In this document: piece after piece, positions 43,923 through 52,092 of the stretch | Position numbering within the stretch: position 1 is the stretch's first letter | Layout of the letters: every line of letters starts with the position of its first letter | Source of the DNA: RGIG7213 sp045545665 | GTDB taxonomy: Bacteria; Bacillota; Clostridia; Oscillospirales; CAG-272 | Reading direction: 5' to 3' | Length of the DNA: 64,000 nt | Assembly: GCA_045545665.1 (NCBI GenBank) | Contig: JAZQBL010000013.1 | Location: 1-64,000, forward strand | Made by a program: the position numbers and the translations under genes | The notes under the pieces: generated by a model | What the model was told of the DNA's origin: nothing | The model's database searches: none | Seen by the model: only the letters and a program-made list of their open reading frames with translations

Positions 43923-46214
43923 TTAAGCAAGTATCCATTTACCTAATGATTTTACAAACGCTTTCATATCGCCGTAGTCAGTAAGGTTTACTCTGTAAGT
44001 TGCCTGATTTCTTGTATACAAAGTAACATCAGCAGCAGCAAGGTATACACCCGTAAAGTCCGTAGCGGAAGTACGAGCGGTAACGCTCTTTTTGACTTTA
44101 CCGTAGTCAGACAAGTTAGCACGGCCGTTGGCATCAACGTCGCCCAACAAAGCGATCTCATATGTTTTAATAAGTTCGCCGTTTGCGTTGTAAAGCTCAA
44201 GCTTATAGCCTGTCTTCATATTTGTCGTTTCTGTAGCCACTACGCCAGCGTTATCATACACTTTATAGGTTGTAGCATCATTTGCAATGTTTTCTGCAAA
44301 TTTTGAAAACTTTGTATAACCCGTTCCTGAAGTAACTGCAACAATTATATCAGTATCTTTGTACATATAGTAGTTACTGTCAGCTGTAAATACTACTTCT
44401 GTAGGAGCAGCTGTCGGGTCAGTAACTTCGATAGCTTCTGCAAGACTTACGTTATCAACGTAAAGTCTGTTAGCACGCGTACCGATACCTGCTGTCTTGT
44501 AGTAAGAGATAATAGCCTTATCTGTTTCTGCAAGAACTGTACCGTCAGCACCGATTATCTGTGCTGTCTTGTAGTAACGTTCAGCATATGCACCTTCTGC
44601 ATAAAGACCATCATCTGAGTAAGTGATCTTTGCAACAACTGCATCTTCAACCAATACGAAGATAGCGCCTTCGCCGTTATCAACAGCAGTAACGCTTGTC
44701 AACGTTGTGAAGTCAATGCCTGCATCTGCAAGATTAAAATCTGCAACAATTGCGCCCTTAGTATCTGTAGCCAGATCGTATGTAAGGACAGCTACTTTGA
44801 GTGTTGTTGCATCATAAGGCCAAATGAGAATACCCGTGTCACCTGTTACAACAGTGTTACCGGGAGCATCACACCATGCCTCGTAGAGCTTAACCGTTGT
44901 AAGGTTCTGGTTGTCAATAGCGGTTTTTTCATTAGAGAAGTTAAGGAACATACCGCGTCCGTGACGGTTTACAGTGTTGATAGCGAGATCAGCGTAGAAT
45001 GTGTAACCGCCCTGCCATCTTCTGTCACTGAAATATGCAGTATAGTCGTCAAACTGAACGTAGTTGTTAGACGCAGCTGCATCGGTCTTAACCGTTACGG
45101 AACCGTTTACAAGTACACGAGGAGACCATTCGCTTCTGAACGTACTGCCGGGATAGTTTACTGAGTCTGCAAGAAGGTTAGCGCCTTCTACGAAAGCAGC
45201 ACTTTCTTCCAACGTCCAAGCGGACTGTGCCATAAAGTCAGCAACAGAACCCTGAACATTATTAGGAATAACTTCGCCACGGTTTGCAACAACAACAGTG
45301 AGCTCGTTGATAATAACCTGTTCACCGTTTACAAGTTTGCAGTAAAGCTTGACTGTGTGCGTACCGATTTCGAAATCAGCCGTAGGAACCTTGATCTCAT
45401 AACGCATCTCGTAATCATACTTTTCATTTTTAACCGCATCTTCAGGAGTAGATGCAAAAGCTGCGTCGTACACGATGTTTGCATCGTCGTTGTAGCTGTA
45501 ACCAAACGCTTCAATTTCCACATCGATAGATACCCAACCGCGTGAACCGACAGCATCAGCACTATTTACAAAGTATTGAAGTGCTGTAGAAGACGTTTTA
45601 GCAGTCTCTGAACCATCGCGATACGTTGCGTTCCAGTCAACATTTACAATGTTGTTACCGCGCACGGAAGCATCTTTGGGCGTCGTGGAAATATAGGGTT
45701 CGCAGTAGTTGAACTCAACGTCAGCGAGAAGAATCTCGTTACCGTCATTCGTTACAACCTTTACCTTATAGGCCTGCATGCCAATTTCAAGACTTATGCC
45801 TTCAAGCGGGATTTGGTAATCGAAACCGGTCTTTTTGTTTGTTTCAGCAGGGATACCGAGATTTACCATTTCCTGAGTGATAGCTGCGTAAACGTCTGTA
45901 CGATCGCTGAAGCCGGTTTCAGGCATCTGAGTCCAAGTACCTGCGTTACCAACACTGTACCAAAGTTCGTTAACGCCCGATACAGTATAGCACCAACCTT
46001 TAAGGTAAATGCTGGTTGCATCAGTGAAGAGTTCCAAGCCTTCAACGTCTGTAATACATCCAACATCAACACCGTTGCTCGAGCCGCCCTTCTTTGCAAT
46101 GAAGCCTTCATCGAAGTCAAAACGATACGCTTCAGTTGCAGTGGCGAACGTCGAAAGCGACAGTCCCGATACTACAAGCATTACGGACAAAAGAATTGAG
46201 ATAAGCTTTTTCAT
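43923..46214 (-). CDS. Large secreted dockerin-like protein
   Basis: A 763-residue paralogue of the 37495-39744 protein. It has a signal peptide (about 1-25), beta-rich regions including a jelly-roll-like stretch near residues 310-570 (RWQGGYTFYADLAIN, RGMFLNFSN), a spacer and a C-terminal dockerin-like tail from about residue 690 with the loop DVDANGRANLSD and the same six-residue insertion in the second loop. It lacks the cohesin-like domain of its paralogue. It is the first gene of a three-gene operon, driven by a consensus promoter. Confidence 0.8.
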   Translation of the reverse strand: MKKLISILLSVMLVVSGLSLSTFATATEAYRFDFDEGFIAKKGGSSNGVDVGCITDVEGLELFTDATSIYLKGWCYTVSGVNELWYSVGNAGTWTQMPETGFSDRTDVYAAITQEMVNLGIPAETNKKTGFDYQIPLEGISLEIGMQAYKVKVVTNDGNEILLADVEFNYCEPYISTTPKDASVRGNNIVNVDWNATYRDGSETAKTSSTALQYFVNSADAVGSRGWVSIDVEIEAFGYSYNDDANIVYDAAFASTPEDAVKNEKYDYEMRYEIKVPTADFEIGTHTVKLYCKLVNGEQVIINELTVVVANRGEVIPNNVQGSVADFMAQSAWTLEESAAFVEGANLLADSVNYPGSTFRSEWSPRVLVNGSVTVKTDAAASNNYVQFDDYTAYFSDRRWQGGYTFYADLAINTVNRHGRGMFLNFSNEKTAIDNQNLTTVKLYEAWCDAPGNTVVTGDTGILIWPYDATTLKVAVLTYDLATDTKGAIVADFNLADAGIDFTTLTSVTAVDNGEGAIFVLVEDAVVAKITYSDDGLYAEGAYAERYYKTAQIIGADGTVLAETDKAIISYYKTAGIGTRANRLYVDNVSLAEAIEVTDPTAAPTEVVFTADSNYYMYKDTDIIVAVTSGTGYTKFSKFAENIANDATTYKVYDNAGVVATETTNMKTGYKLELYNANGELIKTYEIALLGDVDANGRANLSDYGKVKKSVTARTSATDFTGVYLAAADVTLYTRNQATYRVNLTDYGDMKAFVKSLGKWILA

Positions 46215-46258
46215 TAATTTTTCCTCCTTTTTTTATTTTTTTAGCTTATGCTATAGTC

Positions 46259-46287
46259 ATTATAACAAAGGGTTTTTTATTTGTCAA
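46259..46287 (-). promoter_or_regulatory. Consensus sigma-A promoter of the dockerin/cohesin operon
   Basis: On the minus strand TTGACA, 17 nt, TATAAT followed by GA, about 45 nt before the ATG at 46214. Confidence 0.88.
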
Positions 46288-46313
46288 TAGTATATAATAA
46301 AAAAAACTGAAAT

Positions 46314-46590
46314 TTACAATTTGATTTTTGTTATTTTTGACAACGTTATGTTACTTTTCAAAGATGTTAACACACCGCTCGTCGTTTTCAATGTATATTG
46401 ACAATTTTCGTCATTCAAAATTGAAATTACTATATGTACGCCTATACCGTTTTCTGTAGCGTAGTATTTTTTTCTTTAAAGCTATAATAGCATTTTTATG
46501 TACGATTTTAACGCAGTGAGTTCACCGGGTTCAAAATAATGTCAACCTGCACAGTCTGCTTTTGTTACCGTTACATTCAAACACAGCAAA
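46314..46590 (-). pseudogene. Possible decayed coding remnant in the 415-nt gap
   Basis: This intergenic stretch has protein-like pieces in different frames: on the minus strand one gives YATENGIGVHIVISIL and runs for about 49 codons to a stop at 46314, and another gives FEPGELTALKSYIKM. They are separated by stops and frame changes. I could not name a family. It may be chance, or a small lost gene. The rest of 46215-46629 holds the dockerin promoter and the terminator. Confidence 0.25.
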
Positions 46591-46618
46591 AAACAGACGG
46601 AGGTTAGTCCGTCTGTTT
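46591..46618 (-). terminator. Terminator of the prs operon
   Basis: On the minus strand AAACAGACGGA pairs perfectly with TCCGTCTGTTT and runs into TTTTTT, 12 nt after the stop codon of the 46630-46935 gene. Confidence 0.9.
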
Positions 46619-46629
46619 AACAGTATTAC

Positions 46630-46935
46630 TTATTTATTCTCGGAATTTGCTCTTTCAAGCCAGATAAGTCCTATATCGAAAGCATCGTAAAGGCCCTGTT
46701 TTTCACCCTGGCGGTACATTTTTTCATCCGCAGGCGCATTGGGGTCCGTGCTTATAACCTGAACGATGACTCTGTCGGGAACGGACGTACCTTCGACCGT
46801 TTTATTCGTCAATATAATAAGGAAGAGAACATATTTATCGTCCATACTGCCGTAACAGATAGCATTTTTTTCACGTACGAGGGGCTTTCCCTTGTACATT
46901 AAATACTTTCCGTTAAGAAGTGCCTTTTCAGACAT
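46630..46935 (-). CDS. Conserved small protein, unknown function
   Basis: A 101-residue soluble protein: KALLNGKYLMYKGKPLVREK, then IILTNKTV and VIVQVISTDPNAP, ending GLIWLERANSENK. No known domain could be named; it looks like a small beta-rich fold. It ends just before a terminator and begins 15 nt after the prs-type gene, so it is part of that operon. AGGAGA lies before the ATG. I have no basis for a function. Confidence 0.7.
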   Translation of the reverse strand: MSEKALLNGKYLMYKGKPLVREKNAICYGSMDDKYVLFLIILTNKTVEGTSVPDRVIVQVISTDPNAPADEKMYRQGEKQGLYDAFDIGLIWLERANSENK

Positions 46936-46950
46936 ATTACTATTTCTCCT

Positions 46951-48057
46951 TTATTTCTTTATTTTTGCCATAAGATTATGTATTCTCGTTACGGGATTGA
47001 GCAGTTCGCTTATCGTCATATCGCGGTTAAGTGTATCAATTATATATGCAACGTATTTGCACATATTTACCTGCTGATACCAGGGACGGCTGAGAAGCTC
47101 GGGAGATCTGTAAATGAGGTTTGTTGTAAATATCTTATGTATATATCCGTCTTCGTAAGCTTTATCGAACTTTTCAAGTCCGTTGCAGAACAGACCGAAG
47201 GAAACGAATACGAATATACGTTTTGCTCCCTTTTCCTTGAGCTTATATGCGATATCTATAACAGATTCACCCGATGATATCATATCGTCAACTATGATAA
47301 CGTCCTTACCGGTTACGTCGTTACCGAGGAACTCGTGTGCTTCGATCGGGTTTCTGCCGTCAACGATGACTGTATAATTTCTTCTCTTGTAAAACATACC
47401 GAGTTCGAGACCGAGGACGGATGAATAGTACATACATCTGCTCATACCGCCTTCATCGGGAGATATTATCATCGTGTCGCCTGCTTCAAGCGAAGCATCG
47501 GGAATATTTTTAACGAACGCCTTTATCATCTGATACGTAGGCTGTACGCTGTCGAAGCCGCTGAGCGGAACAGCGTTCTGAACTCTCGGATCGTGTGCAT
47601 CAAATGTGATTATATTGGACACGCCCATATTTACCATTTCCTGCAGTGCTATTGCGCAGTCGAGCGATTCTCTTGAAGAGCGCTTATGCTGTCTGCCTTC
47701 GTACAGCATGGGCATAATAACGGAAATTCTGCGAGCTTTTCCTTCTATTGCACCTATTATTCTTTTAAGATCCGAAAAATGATCATCCGGAGACATCGGC
47801 ACTTTTCTGCCGTACATCTTATATTCTACGCCGTAATTGAAGCAGTCGCAGATTATATAAACGTCCTTGCCTCTTTGCGATTCGTGAAGTATCGCCTTCG
47901 CCTCACCTGTTCCGAAACGGGGACAGGTAGCTTCTATTCTATAGGAATCGTGCTCGTGCGCACGCCACTGGCACATATACTCATCGACCTGCTTTGTGAA
48001 ATCTTCGCAGCCGCGCATTCCTATTATTTGCAATTCTCCGTAAGGTAATTCGTTCAT
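46951..48057 (-). CDS. prs: Ribose-phosphate pyrophosphokinase family protein
   Basis: A 368-residue enzyme of the PRPP synthase family: PMLYEGRQHKRSSRE (the flexible loop), TFDAHDP, MIISPDEGG and the PRPP-binding loop VIIVDDMISSGES. It makes phosphoribosyl pyrophosphate from ribose 5-phosphate and ATP. It is about 50 residues longer than most family members (about 315), with an extended C-terminus. It shares the operon with the small 46630 gene. Confidence 0.9.
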   Translation of the reverse strand: MNELPYGELQIIGMRGCEDFTKQVDEYMCQWRAHEHDSYRIEATCPRFGTGEAKAILHESQRGKDVYIICDCFNYGVEYKMYGRKVPMSPDDHFSDLKRIIGAIEGKARRISVIMPMLYEGRQHKRSSRESLDCAIALQEMVNMGVSNIITFDAHDPRVQNAVPLSGFDSVQPTYQMIKAFVKNIPDASLEAGDTMIISPDEGGMSRCMYYSSVLGLELGMFYKRRNYTVIVDGRNPIEAHEFLGNDVTGKDVIIVDDMISSGESVIDIAYKLKEKGAKRIFVFVSFGLFCNGLEKFDKAYEDGYIHKIFTTNLIYRSPELLSRPWYQQVNMCKYVAYIIDTLNRDMTISELLNPVTRIHNLMAKIKK

Positions 48058-48162
48058 TTTTTTCCTGCCTTTCTTACTTTGTGGTAGTAACTGATTAACT
48101 TTTGATTTATTTAAAGCTATTTGACTTTCCGAATAGATGTTGTCCGTCGGTCACTTCGATAT

Positions 48163-49464
48163 CTATTTGAACCATTCGGGCAAAAATTCTTTTGCTACAT
48201 TATCCGTTATATACGATTTGAGCGTATCAAGAGTAACGTCCTTCGACTCGTTACTGTTACAGCCGTGGTTTGATGCTTTTTCTTCCGTATAATCTTCAAG
48301 CAAGCAAACGTACACGTCCTGACGGTATTTCAGATCGTCTTTCGTCGGATGATCTACGTAATTCGTAACTGTCGGTATAGCCTTTACGTTTGCTATGTAC
48401 GGTTCACCGTCGTTTGTAACGATGTCAAACGACACCATCATACCAACCATATTTCTTGCGTAGAGCATTGTAGAAACAAAATTGCCGAGCGAATAAACGC
48501 AAAGCGTTTTTCTTCCGTCTGTTTCTATCCACTCTATCGGCTGTACGACGTGCGGATGATGTCCGATTATCGCATCGGCTCCCCATTTTGAGAGATCCTT
48601 TGCTATCTTTCGCTGTGAGCTGTCGGGTTCAAACTCGTCCTCTTCTCCCCAGTGCATAGAAACGATAACAAAATCAGCGATTTCATTTGCTTTTTCCAGC
48701 TGTTTTTTTGCGGTATCGCTGTTATAATACGTGTATTTTGCATACTCGCTTGCTTTTTTCACGTCGTCAAGATCGTAACAATGATTTATGACGTCGGTAT
48801 AAGCGAGTATCGCTATTTTAAATCCGTCTTTTTCGAAAACCGCTATATCGTCTGATTCTTTTTCGGATGTATCCGTGCCGACTGTTATAACGGGCTTGTC
48901 TTTCCAATATTCGACCGTATTCAAAAGCGCCTTATCGCCGTTATCGAGCATATGGTTGTTCGCCGTGATTATCACGTTGAAGCCTGCATCCATAACAGCA
49001 TCACCCATAGCAGGAGGTGTTATGAATCGGGGATACCCCGAAGCTTCAAAAGGCGACGTGCATATCTGCGATTCCTGGTTTATCATCGCAAGGTCGGCGC
49101 TCTGTACGACTTCTTTTACTCCGTCGTACATCGGGACGAAATAATAATCTCCGTATTTACCGTTTTCTCTTTCGGCAAGTGTTTCGGCAAACGTATACAC
49201 AGCCTCGTGAACGAGGTTATCGCCTGCGGCTATGACGGATATTATTCCGTCGTCCTCTTTCGGAGGATCTGTCGTCACATCGGTCGTTATTTCCGTCTTT
49301 GCCGTATCCTGTGCGGGTGCTTCGGTCGTCGAAGGCGACGTGCCGCTGTCAGTACTTAAAGTGTTTTCACTTGACGGTGTGCACGATGTGACAGACACGA
49401 GCATAGAAAGACTTAATGCGCCGATCAGTATTCTTCTTATTATATTATTGTATATATTTTTCAT
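48163..49464 (-). CDS. CapA-family (poly-gamma-glutamate/PGA_cap) lipoprotein
   Basis: A 433-residue protein with a lipoprotein signal (SVTSC lipobox), a Thr/Ser/Glu-rich linker and the CapA domain: AAGDNLVHEAVYTF, INQESQIC, TANNHMLDNG, SMHWGEEDE and IIGHHPHVVQPIEW, a metallophosphatase-like motif set. The family acts in capsule or cell-wall polymer handling. It follows its paralogue 9 nt later with no clear ribosome site, so it may be translated by coupling. Confidence 0.86.
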   Translation of the reverse strand: MKNIYNNIIRRILIGALSLSMLVSVTSCTPSSENTLSTDSGTSPSTTEAPAQDTAKTEITTDVTTDPPKEDDGIISVIAAGDNLVHEAVYTFAETLAERENGKYGDYYFVPMYDGVKEVVQSADLAMINQESQICTSPFEASGYPRFITPPAMGDAVMDAGFNVIITANNHMLDNGDKALLNTVEYWKDKPVITVGTDTSEKESDDIAVFEKDGFKIAILAYTDVINHCYDLDDVKKASEYAKYTYYNSDTAKKQLEKANEIADFVIVSMHWGEEDEFEPDSSQRKIAKDLSKWGADAIIGHHPHVVQPIEWIETDGRKTLCVYSLGNFVSTMLYARNMVGMMVSFDIVTNDGEPYIANVKAIPTVTNYVDHPTKDDLKYRQDVYVCLLEDYTEEKASNHGCNSNESKDVTLDTLKSYITDNVAKEFLPEWFK

Positions 49465-49473
49465 TATTATATA

Positions 49474-50736
49474 TTATCTGAGGTAGTCCGGTAAAAATTC
49501 AGCTGACACCGTATCGGTTATCAAAGCGTATGCATTTTCAACCGTTACGTTATCTCCCTTCCAGTTGCTGTGGTGCGTTTTTGCCATATCCTCTGTAAGG
49601 TCTTCAAGCAGAATAAGCTCTACCTTTTTATAGCTTTTCGCCTGATAGCAGAACGTTGGTATGCAGGATGCGTTTTCAATATACGGTCGTTTCCCTTCTT
49701 CGCACACTATATCAAACGAAGCCGTTATACCGACCATATTCATCAAATAATCCTGACAGTTTATGCCGTTTCCGAGGGAATAGTAGCAAAGAGTTTTATT
49801 TCCTTCTTTTCCTTCTATCCACTCTATAGGCTGTACAACGTGCGGATGATGTCCTAAAATAACGTCAACTCCGAGGTCTGCCAGAAGCTGTGCGCACTCC
49901 GTCTGCATAGAATTGACTTTTGACTTATTCTCTGCTCCCCAATGCATGGAAACGATAACAAGATCGCCCGCTTCTTTTGCTTTTTCAACGTCGGACGTGA
50001 TCTTTTCACGGTCTATTACGTAATTTCCCGTATCTCTGTCTTTATATCCGATATGCGGTACGACCGCATCACTTGAAGAAGAGGGGGAAATATTCGTATC
50101 GTACGTATACGCAAGAAACGATATTTTCACGCCTTCATGCTCATACACTCGCACTTTCTGCGCTTCCTCTTCGTTTTTGTAAGCACCTATCGTAAGTGCG
50201 TCGAGGGTTTCGGTAAAGTCGAGCATATCTTCAAGACCTGTCGATGACTTATCGCAGATATGATTGTTTGCAAAGCAGATAACGTCAAAGCCGAGCGTTA
50301 CAAGATCGTGTCCCATTTGTTGGGGCGTATTGAACTGAGGGTAATTCGAATAGCCGTATTCTTCTCCGCACATTGGCGTTTCCTGGTTTATAAACGCTAT
50401 ATCCGCCGAGCCTATCATATCAGCAACGCCTGCGTATTTGGGGAGAAAATCGTACTTTCCGCCGCCAAGTGCCGCCTGCTTGAATATGGGGCTGTGGATA
50501 AGGTTGTCGCCCATTGCAACAAAGCTGATGCGCACGGGGTCTTTCGGTGCGACAGTGTCCTCAATATCGCTTTCGGGTACTGTTTCTGCATCCGTTTCGG
50601 GTACGGTTTCGACATTCAGGTCGGTAGTTTCATCCGTTACGCCGTCCGTTGTCACAGATTCTGCCGTACAAGACGTAAACAGCATCACTGCCGAAAGTAA
50701 AAAAGCAAGTAAACAACAGCTTTTTATACTTTTCAT
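49474..50736 (-). CDS. CapA-family (poly-gamma-glutamate/PGA_cap) lipoprotein
   Basis: A 420-residue paralogue of the next gene. Lipobox TSC, a Thr/Glu-rich linker (many ETVPE-type repeats) and the CapA domain with VAMGDNLIHSPIF, INQETPMC, ANNHICDKS, SMHWGAENK and ILGHHPHVVQPIEW. GAGGT lies 5 nt before the ATG. The gene starts 80 nt downstream of the rhaA stop codon, so it is probably transcribed independently or by read-through. Confidence 0.87.
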   Translation of the reverse strand: MKSIKSCCLLAFLLSAVMLFTSCTAESVTTDGVTDETTDLNVETVPETDAETVPESDIEDTVAPKDPVRISFVAMGDNLIHSPIFKQAALGGGKYDFLPKYAGVADMIGSADIAFINQETPMCGEEYGYSNYPQFNTPQQMGHDLVTLGFDVICFANNHICDKSSTGLEDMLDFTETLDALTIGAYKNEEEAQKVRVYEHEGVKISFLAYTYDTNISPSSSSDAVVPHIGYKDRDTGNYVIDREKITSDVEKAKEAGDLVIVSMHWGAENKSKVNSMQTECAQLLADLGVDVILGHHPHVVQPIEWIEGKEGNKTLCYYSLGNGINCQDYLMNMVGITASFDIVCEEGKRPYIENASCIPTFCYQAKSYKKVELILLEDLTEDMAKTHHSNWKGDNVTVENAYALITDTVSAEFLPDYLR

Positions 50737-50766
50737 AATTACCTCATTTCATCAACAAAACCCACA

Positions 50767-50801
50767 CACGGTTTTGCGGCGTAAAAGCCGCAAAAGCCGT
50801 G
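50767..50801 (-). terminator. Possible terminator of the rhamnose operon
   Basis: On the minus strand CACGG-TTTTGCGGC pairs with GCCGCAAAA-CCGTG, with a TTTT run only several bases later. The stem is strong but the tail is weak. Confidence 0.5.
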
Positions 50802-50815
50802 CGCAGGCATAAAGA

Positions 50816-52066
50816 TTATCTTGCGGAAAGAACTGTCTTTTCGTAGTTCTTAACTTCGTTAAGCCAAGCTTCTCTTACAGGAACACCCTGTGTTTCGCAG
50901 TAGTAATCCCAAACAGCCGTGAAGGGATATGACTTAAGCTCTTCAAGCATTGCAAGACGTGTTGTGAAGTCGCCTTCAGCCTCTGCCTTGCGGAGCATAT
51001 CTGTGGGCTCAAGCTTTGCGAAGAGAAGAGCCTTCTGCATATTTCTCGAACCGATCGTCCAAGCTGCGATACGGTTGATGGAAGCGTCGAAGAAGTCGAG
51101 ACCTATATGTACTCTCTTTTCGAAGCCGCCTCTTACGATCTCCTGTGCGATAGCCTTGAGCTCGTCGTCGAATATAACAACGTGGTCACTATCCCATCTT
51201 ACAGGACGTGAAACGTGGAGAAGAACGTCGTTCATATAGAGCATTGCGGAAGAGATCTTGTCGGAGATAACTTCCGTGGGATGATAGTGACCGGAGTCGA
51301 GTGTGAGCATCTTGTTGTTTGCCATAGCGTATGCCATGTAGAACTCGTGTGAACCGATCGTGCAGGATTCAGCGCCGATACCGAACACTTTGCTTTCAAC
51401 ACCGCTGAGGTTGTATCTTGTATCTTCACCTACGAATATTTTGTCGTAAGAATCCTTAAGTCTTGCTCTTGCACCAAGTCTGTCAACGGGGATATCCTTA
51501 TAACCGTCGGGTACCCAGAAGTTTGTATAGCACATCGTGCCGAGCTCCTTACCGAAGTACTCAGCAATCTTTCTGGATGCGATGCAGTGCTCTACCCAGT
51601 ATGCTCTTACAGCGTCATCGGGAGATGAAAGTGTAAGACCGTCTTTCATATTGGGGTGCGAGAAGCACGTGGGGTTGAAGTCGAGAGCTATTTTGTTCTT
51701 CTTTGCGAAGTCTACCCAAGTGTCGAAGTGCTTAGGCTCAATAGCGTTTCTTTCGACCTTGCCGCCGAGGTTATCGAGATAGATAGCGTGGAGGTTAAGT
51801 CTCTTTGTACCGGGGATAAGTGTGAATATCTTTTCAATATCAGCCTTGAGTTCGTCTATCGAACGTGCACGGCCGGGGTAGTTACCCGTTGTCTGGATAC
51901 CGCCTGTAAGGTCGCCGTCGGGGTTTTCGAAACCTCTTACGTCGTCACCCTGCCAGCAGTGAATGGATACGGGGATCTCTGCAACTTCTTTGATAACTTT
52001 GTCAGTATCGATGCCAAGTGCTGCATATGCTTCTTTTGCGATTTCATAAGCTTGCTTTACGGACAT
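50816..52066 (-). CDS. rhaA: L-rhamnose isomerase
   Basis: The enzyme converts L-rhamnose to L-rhamnulose with a divalent metal. It is 416 residues, the family's usual size, and has SIHCWQGDDVRGFE at the N-terminus, LDFNPTCFSHP, ESCTIGSHEF, LTLDSGHYHPTE and LHVSRPVRWDSDHVV in the metal-binding core. It is downstream of rhaB with a 26-nt gap and has AAAGGAG before the ATG. It is the last gene of the rhamnose operon. No rhaD aldolase is seen in the window. Confidence 0.97.
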   Translation of the reverse strand: MSVKQAYEIAKEAYAALGIDTDKVIKEVAEIPVSIHCWQGDDVRGFENPDGDLTGGIQTTGNYPGRARSIDELKADIEKIFTLIPGTKRLNLHAIYLDNLGGKVERNAIEPKHFDTWVDFAKKNKIALDFNPTCFSHPNMKDGLTLSSPDDAVRAYWVEHCIASRKIAEYFGKELGTMCYTNFWVPDGYKDIPVDRLGARARLKDSYDKIFVGEDTRYNLSGVESKVFGIGAESCTIGSHEFYMAYAMANNKMLTLDSGHYHPTEVISDKISSAMLYMNDVLLHVSRPVRWDSDHVVIFDDELKAIAQEIVRGGFEKRVHIGLDFFDASINRIAAWTIGSRNMQKALLFAKLEPTDMLRKAEAEGDFTTRLAMLEELKSYPFTAVWDYYCETQGVPVREAWLNEVKNYEKTVLSAR

Positions 52067-52092
52067 TTTTAATTTCTCCTTTAAATATATTG

